Shown piece by piece: positions 12,539-25,218 of a stretch of 64,000 nt of DNA. Source of the DNA: Lathyrus oleraceus (taxonomy: Eukaryota; Streptophyta; Magnoliopsida; Fabales; Fabaceae); contig NC_066583.1 of NCBI RefSeq assembly GCF_024323335.1, positions 416,094,031-416,158,030 of the forward strand, written 5' to 3'. The stretch's first letter is position 1. Each line of letters begins with the position of its first letter. The translations under genes were made by a program, and so were the position numbers. The notes beneath the pieces were generated by a model that did no database searches, was not told the origin of the DNA, and saw only the letters and a program-made list of their open reading frames with translations.

Positions 12539-14622
12539 AATCATTCTAGCAATGTTGATTTGATGTAGCAAAAAATAGTCACCTTAAGAAGGCTACTATG
12601 TTAAACAAATACATTAAGTAGCTAAGTAATATGCATATGTATATGTGAGTTTAATTCAAAGCCATGCATTTGGAGTATTTCAACCCATCCAATAATGTTC
12701 AAGGAAAACATAGCTCTTTTTCCATGTATCCATCTAATAGGTTTCATGTTTCTAATAAAAGTAGCTCTACGTTATTTTCACAATTCGTTTTGTTTTTCAT
12801 AACTTTAACCCATCTTTGTCTATATAAACTGTCATTTTCTTTATTTCTATTGATCATGGTCATTTTTTTTTATACAACATATCATGATACCAACACATTA
12901 TAATTTAGAATCTTAGATTAAAAAAAACTCAAATGTCAACACATTACAATTTAAGTCAATAAAATTAATCGTAAAAAAATATAACAAATCAATAATGTTA
13001 ATGTTATTATTTAGGATCTTATTCAAAATAATAACATTTAAAAATCAACAATGTTAATGTTATTATTTAGGATCTTATTCTAATAATTTCAAGTGATGTT
13101 TATGTGTACTTAAGTAATAGAATTATAATTTGGCATGAAATATGGTTTCTGATACCAAGTTCATGATATCATATCTAGATATCATAATAAAACTAAAATT
13201 TAAATTAATTCATCTCTAAAAAATTAATTTATAATAGAAAGAGTGTAACTCTATATAAAAAGTCTTCAGAGACTTTGTGTATTTCAAAAATAAAGTCTTT
13301 TCAGTATAAGGTCCAAAAAGTAGGCTCATTATCTATTGTATAATTGAATCTAACTTTCTTAATGTAATAAAAAGTAATAGTACTAGTGTAAAAAAAAGTA
13401 ATACTGCTTGGCAAATATTATTTTGTAGTGAAAGCACGTGCTTTAACAATTAAAAGGTTGTCCAAAATCAACATATATATAAACTAAAAGTTATTTTATG
13501 TATGATAGAAAAACATTCAATAAGTAAAATTAGTTGTGATTTCATTACATGAGTTGAAATTTGTTGACATAGACATGTAATGCAAAAATTTAATGGGTAC
13601 ATTTCACGTAATACTAAATAGCAAGTTAGTTAGCAAATTCATTTAACAATGCACTACGCTAATTGCATGATGGTGGTTTACTAGTTGTATTTTATGAGTC
13701 TTTAGGGTGCTGGGAATGTTGTGAGCTTGGCATACAAATATAGAACTTCAAAGCTTAAATGAAAAAAAGAGTTTTTCATGGAATATAAATTTCATCCTAT
13801 TAATTGTGGATAAATTATTTTCATATTAAGTTCTTGAATTATATTGTCTTTTATATATAATAAGTTATTTAAGTCATATGAATATTTACCCATCATTTTA
13901 ATTGTGATGCTCTTTTTCTATTGCATTTCTCACTATTTTGTAATTCATGTCAGTTAAGGTGTCTAGGTAGTAATTTTATGCATGATTGTTCTTGGTAAAC
14001 TTTGAATTTTTTAGAATATTCAGGCGGAAATTATTGCAAAAAATTTAAAGTATCTACATTAAATTTTTTATTATTTATTGTATTTTTGTAAATATTTGTC
14101 AATCTTATTTTGATTTTGTAATAAATCTAAAATAGATAAGTTTTTCTTTGCAATTTCTTTGTTATTAAATGAGTGTCATAAGATATTAAAAATCTTTTTT
14201 TATTGATTGCTTAGTAATAGAGTTTATATTTTAACATTATCATAATATAATGTAACTAATTTGAAATATTTTTAATATGACCATTCAAAAATGAATGTTA
14301 AAAAAAATACAAACTAAAGGATAAACACTTTCGCAACTTAATTTCAAAAATATTAAAAAAAAATATCATAGCCAATATGATTTCTATCACCTTCATTACC
14401 ATATATTCATAAAATCTATTGATATTCATTATTATCTTTATGAGACAAAAAATTAATTTTAGTGATGGGATAAAAGACAAAATTTCAATGAATCATAAAT
14501 GGTTTATCAAAAAGGGAATTTCAATAATCTCTTATTTGTTTTGTAGTTTTCTCATCCGCATATTCATTTTTTTTAGTGTTAAAACATATATTTATGTATA
14601 AATAAAAGGTATAAAATAAGTA
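12539..14622 (+). repeat. Satellite monomer 7 (2084 bp)
   Basis: Shares the CAAAATCAAC variant (near 13464) with monomers 4 and 6; otherwise consensus. Confidence 0.95.
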
Positions 14623-16705
14623 AATCATTCTAGCAATGTTGATTTGATGTAGCAAAAAATAGTCACCTTAAGAAGGCTACTATGTTAAACAAATACATTA
14701 AGTAGCTAAGTAATATGCATATGTATATGTGAGTTTAATTCAAAGCCATGCATTTGGAGTATTTCAACCCATCCAATAATGTTCAAGGAAAACATAGCTC
14801 TTTTTCCATGTATCCATCTAATAGGTTTCATGTTTCTAATAAAAGTAGCTCTACGTTATTTTCACAATTCGTTTTGTTTTTCATAACTTTAACCCATCTT
14901 TGTCTATATAAACTGTCATTTTCTTTATTTCTATTGATCATGGTCATTTTTTTATAACAACATATCATGATACCAACACATTATAATTTAGAATCTTAGA
15001 TTAAAAAAACTCAAATGTCAACACATTACAATTTAAGTCAATAAAATTAATCGTAAAAAAATATAACAAATCAATAATGTTAATGTTATTATTTAGGATC
15101 TTATTCAAAATAATAACATTTAAAAATCAACAATGTTAATGTTATTATTTAGGATCTTATTCTAATAATTTCAAGTGATGTTTATGTGTACTTAAGTAAT
15201 AGAATTATAATTTGGCATGAAATATGGTTTCTGATACCAAGTTCATGATATCATATCTAGATATCATAATAAAACTAAAATTTAAATTAATTCATCTCTA
15301 AAAAATAATTTATAATAGAAAGAGTGTAACTCTATATAAAAAGTCTTCAGAGACTTTGTGTATTTCAAAAATAAAGTCTTTTCAGTATAAGGTCCAAAAA
15401 AGTAGGCTCATTATCTATTGTATAATTGAATCTAACTTTCTTAATGTAATAAAAAGTAATAGTACTAGTGTAAAAAAAAAGTAATACTGCTTGGCAAATA
15501 TTATTTTGTAGTGAAAGCACGTGCTTTAACAATTAAAAGGTTGTCCAAAAATAACATATATATAAACTAAAAGTTATTTTATGTATGATAGAAAAAATTC
15601 AATAAGTAAAATTAGTTGTGATTTCATTACATGAGTTGAAATTTGTTGACATAGACATGTAATGCAAAAATTTAATGGGTACATTTCACGTAATACTAAA
15701 TAGCAAGTTAGTTAGCAAATTCATTTAACAATGCACTACGCTAATTGCATGATGGTGGTTTACTAGTTGTATTTTATGAGTCTTTAGGGTGCTGGGAATG
15801 TTGTGAGCTTGGCATACAAATATAGAACTTCAAAGCTTAAATGAAAAAAAGAGTTTTTCATGGAATATAAATTTCATCCTATTAATTGTGGATAAATTAT
15901 TTTCATATTTAACTTCTTGAATTATATTGTCTTTTATATATAATAAGTTATTTAAGTCATATGAATATTTACCCATCATTTTAATTGTGATGCTCTTTTT
16001 CTATTGCATTTCTCACTATTTTGTAATTCATGTCAGTTAAGGTGTCTAGGTAGTAATTTTATGCATGATTGTTCTTGGTAAACTTTGAATTTTTTAGAAT
16101 ATTCAGGCGGAAATTATTGCAAAAAATTTAAAGTATCTACATTAATTTTTTTATTATTTATTGTATTTTTGTAAATATTTGTCAATCTTATTTTGATTTT
16201 GTAATAAATCTAAAATAGATAAGTTTTTCTTTGCAATTTCTTTGTTATTAAAATGAGTGTCATAAGATATTAAAAATCTTTTTTTATTGATTGCTTAGTA
16301 ATAGAGTTTATATTTTAACATTATCATAATATAATGTAACTAATTTGAAATATTTTTAATATGACCATTCAAAAATGAATGTTAAAAAAAATACAAACTA
16401 AAGGATAAACACTTTCGCAACTTAATTTCAAAAATATTAAAAAAAATATCATAGCCAATATGATTTCTATCACCTTCATTACCATATATTCATAAAATCT
16501 ATTGATATTCATTATTATCTTTATGAGACAAAAAATAATTTTAGTGATGGGATAAAAGACAAAAATTTCAATGAATCATAAATGGTTTATCAAAAGGGAA
16601 TTTCAATAATCTCTTATTTGTTTTGTAGTTTTCTCATCCGCATATTCATTTTTTTTAGTGTTTAAAACATATATTTATGTATAAATAAAAGGTATAAAAT
16701 AAGTA
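14623..16705 (+). repeat. Satellite monomer 8 (2083 bp)
   Basis: First copy with AACTTCTTG (near 15911) instead of AAGTTCTTG, a change shared with monomers 9 to 11. Confidence 0.95.
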
Positions 16706-18786
16706 AATCATTCTAGCAATGTTGATTTGATGTAGCAAAAAATAGTCACCTTAAGAAGGCTACTATGTTAAACAAATACATTAAGTAGCTAAGTAATATG
16801 CATATGTATATGTGAGTTTAATTCAAAGCCATGCATTTGGAGTATTTCAACCCATCCAATAATGTTCAAGGAAAACATAGCTCTTTTTCCATGTATCCAT
16901 CTAATAGGTTTCATGTTTCTAATAAAAGTAGCTCTACGTTATTTTCACAATTCGTTTTGTTTTTCATAACTTTAACCCATCTTTGTCTATATAAACTGTC
17001 ATTTTCTTTATTTCTATTGATCATGGTCATTTTTTTATAACAACATATCACGATACCAACACATTATAATTTAGAATCTTAGATTAAAAAAAACTCAAAT
17101 GTCAACACATTACAATTTAAGTCAATAAAATTAATCGTAAAAAAATATAACAAATCAATAATGTTAATGTTATTATTTAGGATCTTATTCAAATAATAAC
17201 ATTTAAAAATCAACAATGTTAATGTTATTATTTAGGATCTTATTCTAATAATTTCAAGTGATGTTTATGTGTACTTAAGTAATAGAATTATAATTTGGCA
17301 TGAAATATGGTTTCTGATCCCAAGTTCATGATATCATATCTAGATATCATAATAAAACTAAAATTTAATTAATTCATCTCTAAAAAATTAATTTATAATA
17401 GAAAGAGTGTAACTCTATATAAAAAGTCTTCAGAGACTTTGTGTATTTCAAAATAAAGTCTTTTCAGTATAAGGTCCAAAAAAGTAGGCTCATTATCTAT
17501 TGTATAATTGAATCTAACTTTCTTAATGTAATAAAAAGTAATAGTACTAGTGTAAAAAAAAAGTAATACTGCTTGGCAAATATTATTTTGTAGTGAAAGC
17601 ACGTGCTTTAACAATTAAAAGGTTGTCCAAAAATAACATATATATAAACTAAAAGTTATTTTATGTATGATAGAAAACATTCAATAAGTAAAATTAGTTG
17701 TGATTTCATTACATGAGTTGAAATTTGTTGACATAGACATGTAATGCAAAAATTTAATGGGTACATTTCACGTAATACTAAATAGCAAGTTAGTTAGCAA
17801 ATTCATTTAACAATGCACTACGCTAATTGCATGATGGTGGTTTACTAGTTGTATTTTATGAGTCTTTAGGGTGCTGGGAATGTTGTGAGCTTGCATACAA
17901 ATATAGAACTTCAAAGCTTAAATGAAAAAAAGAGTTTTTCATGGAATATAAATTTCATCCTATTAATTGTGGACAAATTATTTTCATATTAAACTTCTTG
18001 AATTATATTGTCTTTTATATATAATAAGTTATTTAAGTCATATGAATATTTACCCATCATTTTAATTGTGATGCTCTTTTTCTATTGCATTTCTCACTAT
18101 TTTGTAATTCATGTCAGTTAAGGTGTCTAGGTAGTAATTTTATGCATGATTGTTCTTGGTAAACTTTGAATTTTTTAGAATATTCAGGCGGAAATTATTG
18201 CAAAAAATTTAAAGTATCTACATTAAATTTTTTTATTATTTATTGTATTTTTGTAAATATTGTCAATCTTATTTTGATTTTGTAATAAATCTAAAATAGA
18301 TAAGTTTTTCTTTGCAATTTCTTTGTTATTAAAATGAGTGTCATAAGATATTAAAAATCTTTTTTTATTGATTGCTTAGTAATAGAGTTTATATTTTAAC
18401 ATTATCATAATATAATGTAACTAATTTGAAATATTTTTAATATGACCATTCAAAAATGAATGTTAAAAAAATACAAACTAAAGGATAAACACTTTCGCAA
18501 CTTAATTTCAAAATATTAAAAAAAAATATCATAGCCAATATGATTTCTATCACCTTCATTACCATATATTCATAAAATCTATTGATATTCATTATTATCT
18601 TTATGAGACAAAAAATTAATTTTAGTGATGGGATAAAAGACAAAAATTTCAATGAATCATAAATGGTTTATCAAAAAGGAATTTCAATAATCTCTTATTT
18701 GTTTTGTAGTTTTCTCATCCGCATATTCATTTTTTTTAGTGTTTAAAACATATATTTATGTATAAATAAAAGGTATAAAATAAGTA
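16706..18786 (+). repeat. Satellite monomer 9 (2081 bp)
   Basis: Shares TCTGATCCCAAG (near 17313) and GGACAAATT (near 17971) only with monomer 10, which suggests a recent common duplication. Confidence 0.95.
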
Positions 18787-20871
18787 AATCATTCTAGCAA
18801 TGTTGATTTGATGTAGCAAAAATAGTCACCTTAAGAAGGCTACTATGTTAAACAAATACATTAAGTAGCTAAGTAATATGCATATGTATATGTGAGTTTA
18901 ATTCAAAGCCATGCATTTGGAGTATTTCAACCCATCCAATAATGTTCAAGGAAAACATAGCTCTTTTTCCATGTATCCATCTAATAGGTTTCATGTTTCT
19001 AATAAAAGTAGCTCTACGTTATTTTCACAATTCGTTTTGTTTTTCATAACTTTAACCCATCTTTGTCTATATAAACTGTCATTTTCTTTATTTCTATTGA
19101 TCATGGTCATTTTTTTATAACAACATATCATGATACCAACACATTATAATTTAGAATCTTAGATTAAAAAAAACTCAAATGTCAACACATTACAATTTAA
19201 GTCAATAAAATTAATCGTAAAAAAATATAACAAATCAATAATGTTAATGTTATTATTTAGGATCTTATTCAAAATAATAACATTTAAAATCAACAATGTT
19301 AATGTTATTATTTAGGATCTTATTCTAATAATTTCAAGTGATGTTTATGTGTACTTAAGTAATAGAATTATAATTTGGCATGAAATATGGTTTCTGATCC
19401 CAAGTTCATGATATCATATCTAGATATCATAATAAAACTAAAATTTAAATTAATTCATCTCTAAAAAATTAATTTATAATAGAAAGAGTGTAACTCTATA
19501 TAAAAAGTCTTCAGAGACTTTGTGTATTTCAAAAATAAAATCTTTTCAGTATAAGGTCCAAAAAGTAGGCTCATTATCTATTGTATAATTGAATCTAACT
19601 TTCTTAATGTAATAAAAAGTAATAGTACTAGTGTAAAAAAAAGTAATACTGCTTGGCAAATATTATTTTGTAGTGAAAGCACGTGCTTTAACAATTAAAA
19701 GGTTGTCCAAAAATAACATATATATAAACTAAAAGTTATTTTATGTATGATAGAAAAACATTCAATAAGTAAAATTAGTTGTGATTTCATTACATGAGTT
19801 GAAATTTGTTGACATAGACATGTAATGCAAAAATTTAATGGGTACATTTCACGTAATACTAAATAGCAAGTTAGTTAGCAAATTCATTTAACAATGCACT
19901 ACGCTAATTGCATGATGGTGGTTTACTAGTTGTATTTTATGAGTCTTTAGGGTGCTGGGAATGTTGTGAGCTTGGCATACAAATATAGAACTTCAAAGCT
20001 TAAATGAAAAAAAGAGTTTTTCATGGAATATAAATTTCATCCTATTAATTGTGGACAAATTATTTTCATATTAAACTTCTTGAATTATATTGTCTTTTAT
20101 ATATAATAAGTTATTTAAGTCATATGAATATTTACCCATCATTTTAATTGTGATGCTCTTTTTCTATTGCATTTCTCACTATTTTGTAATTCATGTCAGT
20201 TAAGGTGTCTAGGTAGTAATTTTATGCATGATTGTTCTTGGTAAACTTTGAATTTTTTAGAATATTCAGGCGGAAATTATTGCAAAAAATTTAAAGTATC
20301 TACATTAAATTTTTTTATTATTTATTGTATTTTTGTAAATATTTGTCAATCTTATTTTGATTTTGTAATAAATCTAAAATAGATAAGTTTTTCTTTGCAA
20401 TTTCTTTGTTATTAAAATGAGTGTCATAAGATATTAAAAATCTTTTTTTATTGATTGCTTAGTAATAGAGTTTATATTTTAACATTATCATAATATAATG
20501 TAACTAATTTGAAATATTTTTAATATGACCATTCAAAAATGAATGTTAAAAAAATACAAACTAAAGGATAAACACTTTCGCAACTTAATTTCAAAAATAT
20601 TAAAAAAAAATATCATAGCCAATATGATTTCTATCACCTTCATTACCATATATTCATAAAATCTATTGATATTCATTATTATCTTTATGAGACAAAAATT
20701 AATTTTAGTGATGGGATAAAAGACAAAAATTTCAATGAATCATAAATGGTTTATCAAAAAGGGAATTTCAATAATCTCTTATTTGTTTTGTAGTTTTCTC
20801 ATCCGCATATTCATTTTTTTTTAGTGTTTAAAACATATATTTATGTATAAATAAAAGGTATAAAATAAGTA
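18787..20871 (+). repeat. Satellite monomer 10 (2085 bp)
   Basis: Shares its diagnostic variants with monomer 9 (near 19393 and 20052). Confidence 0.95.
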
Positions 20872-22959
20872 AATCATTCTAGCAATGTTGATTTGATGTA
20901 GCAAAAAATAGTCACCTTAAGAAGGCTACTATGTTAAACAAATACATTAAGTAGCTAAGTAATATGCATATGTATATGTGAGTTTAATTCAAAGCCATGC
21001 ATTTGGAGTATTTCAACCCATCCAATAATGTTCAAGGAAAACATAGCTCTTTTTCCATGTATCCATCTAATAGGTTTCATGTTTCTAATAAAAGTAGCTC
21101 TACGTTATTTTCACAATTCGTTTTGTTTTTCATAACTTTAACCCATCTTTGTCTATATAAACTGTCATTTTCTTTATTTCTATTGATCATGGTCATTTTT
21201 TTTATAACAACATATCATGATACCAACACATTATAATTTAGAATCTTAGATTAAAAAAAACTCAAATGTCAACACATTACAATTTAAGTCAATAAATTAA
21301 TCGTAAAAAAATATAACAAATCAATAATGTTAATGTTATTATTTAGGATCTTATTCAAAATAATAACATTTAAAAATCAACAATGTTAATGTTATTATTT
21401 AGGATCTTATTCTAATAATTTCAAGTGATGTTTATGTGTACTTAAGTAATAGAATTATAATTTGGCATGAAATATGGTTTCTGATCCTAAGTTCATGATA
21501 TCATATCTAGATATCATAATAAAACTAAAATTTAAATTAATTCATCTCTAAAAAATTAATTTATAATAGAAAGAGTGTAACTCTATATAAAAAGTCTTCA
21601 GAGACTTTGTGTATTTCAAAATAAAATCTTTTCAGTATAAGGTCCAAAAAAGTAGGCTCATTATCTATTGTATAATTGAATCTAACTTTCTTAATGTAAT
21701 AAAAAGTAATAGTACTAGTGTAAAAAAAGTAATACTGCTTGGCAAATATTATTTTTGTAGTGAAAGCACGTGCTTTAACAATTAAAAGGTTGTCCAAAAA
21801 TAACATATATAAACTAAAAGTTATTTTATGTATGATAGAAAAACATTCAATAAGTAAAATTAGTTGTGATTTCATTACATGAGTTGAAATTTGTTGACAT
21901 AGACATGTAATGCAAAAATTTAATGGGTACATTTCACGTAATACTAAATAGCTAGTTAGTTAGCAAATTCATTTAACAATGCACTACGCTAATTGCATGA
22001 TGGTGGTTTACTAGTTGTATTTTATGAGTCTTTAGGGTGCTGGGAATGTTGTGAGCTTGGCATACAAATATAGAACTTCAAAGCTTAAATGAAAAAAAAG
22101 AGTTTTTCATGGAATATAAATTTCATCCTATTAATTGTGGATAAATTATTTTCATATTAAACTTCTTGAATTATATTGTCTTTTATATATAATAAGTTAT
22201 TTAAGTCATATGAATATTTACCCATCATTTTAATTGTGATGCTCTTTTTCTATTGCATTTCTCACTATTTTGTAATTCATGTCAGTTAAGGTGTCTAGGT
22301 AGTAATTTTATGCATGATTGTTCTTGGTAAACTTTGAATTTTTTAGAATATTCAGGCGGAAATTATTGCAAAAAATTTAAAGTATCTACATTAATTTTTT
22401 TATTATTTATTGTATTTTTGTAAATATTTGTAAATCTTATTTTGATTTTGTAATAAATCTAAAATAGATAAGTTTTTCTTTGCAATTTCTTTGTTATTAA
22501 AATGAGTGTCATAAGATATTAAAAATCTTTTTTTATTGATTGCTTAGTAATAGAGTTTATATTTTAACATTATCATAATATAATGTAACTAATTTGAAAT
22601 ATTTTTAATATGACCATTCAAAAATGAATGTTAAAAAAAATACAAACTAAAGGATAAACACTTTCGCAACTTAATTTCAAAAATATTAAAAAAAAATATC
22701 ATAGCCAATATGATTTATATCACCTTCATTACCATATATTCATAAAATCTATTGATATCATTATTATCTTTATGAGACAAAAAATTTAATTTTAGTGATG
22801 GGATAAAAGACAAAAAATTTCAATGAATCATAAATGGTTTATCAAAAAGGGAATTTCAATAATCTCTTATTTGTTTTGTAGTTTTCTCATCCGCATATTC
22901 ATTTTTTTTTAGTGTTTAAAACATATATTTATGTATAAATAAAAGGTATAAAATAAGTA
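20872..22959 (+). repeat. Satellite monomer 11 (2088 bp)
   Basis: Has TCTGATCCTAAG (near 21479) and AGCTAGTTAG (near 21950), shared only with monomer 12. Chance loss of stops leaves a 123-codon open frame at 21561-21932 on the minus strand, which I do not regard as a gene. Confidence 0.95.
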
Positions 22960-24589
22960 AATCATTCTAGCAATGTTGATTTGATGTAGCAAAAAATAGT
23001 CACCTTAAGAAGGCTACTATGTTAAACAAATACATTAAGTAGCTAAGTAATATGTATATGTATATGTGAGTTTAATTCAAAGCCATGCTTTTGGAGTATT
23101 TCAACCCATCCAATAATGTTCAAAGAAAACATAGCTCTTTTTCCATGTATCCATCTAATAGGTTTCATGTTTCTAATAAAAGTAGCTCTACGTTATTTTC
23201 ACAATTCGTTTTGTTTTTCATAACTTTAACCCATCTTTGTCTATATAAACTGTCATTTTCTTTATTTCTATTGATCATGGTCATTTTTTTTATAACAACA
23301 TATCATGATACCAACACATTATAATTTAGAATCTTAGATTAAAAAAAACTCAAATGTCAACACATTACAATTTAAGTCAATAAAATTAATCGTAAAAAAA
23401 TATAACAAATCAATAATGTTAATGTTATTATTTAGGATCTTATTCAAAATAATAACATTTAAAAATCAACAATGTTAATGTTATTATTTAGGATCTTATT
23501 CTAATAATTTCAAGTGATGTTTATGTGTACTTAAGTAATAGAATTATAATTTGGCATGAAATATGGTTTCTGATCCTAAGTTCATGATATCATATCTAGA
23601 TATCATAATAAAACTAAAATTTAAATTAATTCATCTCTAAAAAATTAATTTATAATAGAAAGAGTGTAACTCTATATAAAAAGTCTTCAGAGACTTTGTG
23701 TATTTCAAAAATAAAATCTTTTCAGTATAAGGTCCAAAAAAGTAGGCTCATTATCTATTGTATAATTGAATCTAACTTTCTTAATGTAATAAAAAGTAAT
23801 AGTACTAGTGTAAAAAAAAAGTAATACTGCTTGGCAAATATTATTTTGTAGTGAAAGCACGTGCTTTAACAATTAAAAGGTTGTCCAAAAATAACATATA
23901 TATAAACTAAAAGTTATTTTATGTATGATAGAAAAACATTCAATAAGTAAAATTAGTTGTGATTTCATTACATGAGTTGAAATTTGTTGACATAGACATG
24001 TAATGCAAAAATTTAATGGGTACATTTCACGTAATACTAAATAGCTAGTTAGTTAGCAAATTCATTTAACAATGCACTACGCTAATTGCATGATGGTGGT
24101 TTACTAGTTGTATTTTATGAGTCTTTAGGGTGCTGGGAATGTTGTGAGCTTGGCATACAAATATAGAACTTCAAAGCTTAAATGAAAAAAAGAGTTTTTC
24201 ATGGAATATAAATTTCATCCTATTAATTGTGGATAAATTATTTTCATATTTAAGTTCTTGAATTATATTGTCTTTTATATATAATAAGTTATTTAAGTCA
24301 TATGAATATTTACCCATCATTTTAATTATGATGCTCTTTTTCTATTGCATTTCTCACTATTTTGTAATTCATGTCAGTTAAGGTGTCTAGGTAGTAATTT
24401 TATGCATGATTGTTCTTGGTAAACTTTGAATTTTTTAGAATATTCAGGCGGAAATTATTGCAAAAAATTTAAAGTATCTACATTAATTTTTTTTTATTTA
24501 TTGTATTTTTGTAAATATTTGTCAATCTTATTTTGATTTTGTAATAAATCTAAAATAGATAAGTTTTTCTTTGCAATTTCTTTGTTATT
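22960..24589 (+). repeat. Satellite monomer 12, truncated (1630 bp)
   Basis: Follows the consensus to TTTGTTATT at 24589 and then departs into the LTR sequence; about 450 bp of the monomer end is missing. It shares variants with monomer 11. Confidence 0.95.
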
Positions 24590-25209
24590 TGCAAATTCAT
24601 GTGATAAGAGGAAAGATTATAGGTCATTTTGGGCCAATACCATTGAACAAGTGATTTTCCTCAACTTCTAAAATACATAACTCCTTCATGCTAAATCCAA
24701 ATGAGGTCAAATTTGTGACCAATTAGAAGGAATTTGAAAGAGCTACAACTTTGATGAAGTAATGTTTCTCATTTGAAGTCCTTAGAAAAAATCATTCAAG
24801 GTGGAAGAAGTGAACATATGGCTTGGTACTTAGAAAAAAATTTGATATGTTTGATTTTCCAAATTTCCACCTCAAAATTCATCATGATCCAAGCTTCAAA
24901 TGAAAAAGTGTTCAACATGAACGTTGTTCCTCTTGATCTAACATTTCCAAAAATTCCAAATTTATCTCATTTGAATAAAGTATGAATGACTTCAGCATGG
25001 CTTAAAGTTGAAGGACCATTTGGAAGATTTCAAGTTCCACTTTTCATACACGAATGCATGGCTTATTAACATGATTTCAGCATTGCTTACACACAATTTT
25101 GGACCTAAGTGCATCATTTGATGGGCCTATCACACGCCTATACAAGCATGCAAGTGAGATTTTCAACTTTGGCCAAAAATGGAAGTGTGAAATTATCAAT
25201 CTCCTTGGC

Positions 25210-25218
25210 TATAAATAG
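25210..25218 (+). promoter_or_regulatory. TATA box of LTR copy 1
   Basis: TATAAATAG follows CTTGGC and precedes AAGCTCTCTTGC, a good plant TATA context about 620 bp into the LTR. Transcription would start near 25240-25250 (inference). Confidence 0.55.

Larger units (their letters stand above)
1..24589 (+). repeat. Satellite array, about 2.08-kb monomer, 11.8 copies
   Basis: Twelve head-to-tail copies of one sequence follow each other without spacers. The recurring landmark AATCATTCTAGCAATG lies at 1, 2082, 4209, 6297, 8368, 10458, 12539, 14623, 16706, 18787, 20872 and 22960, giving periods of 2071 to 2127 bp, mostly 2081 to 2090. Copies differ mainly by homopolymer indels and scattered substitutions, roughly 98 to 99 percent identity by eye. 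The monomer is very AT-rich and holds no convincing gene. The array runs out of the window on the left and stops inside monomer 12 on the right. Such long monomers are uncommon; in the pea and vetch group long-monomer satellites occur at centromeres and in heterochromatin, but I cannot assign this one to a named family. Confidence 0.97.

Noticed and set aside
21561..21932. 123-codon minus-strand frame in monomer 11
   Set aside because: Exists only because small indels removed stops in this one monomer; not shared.
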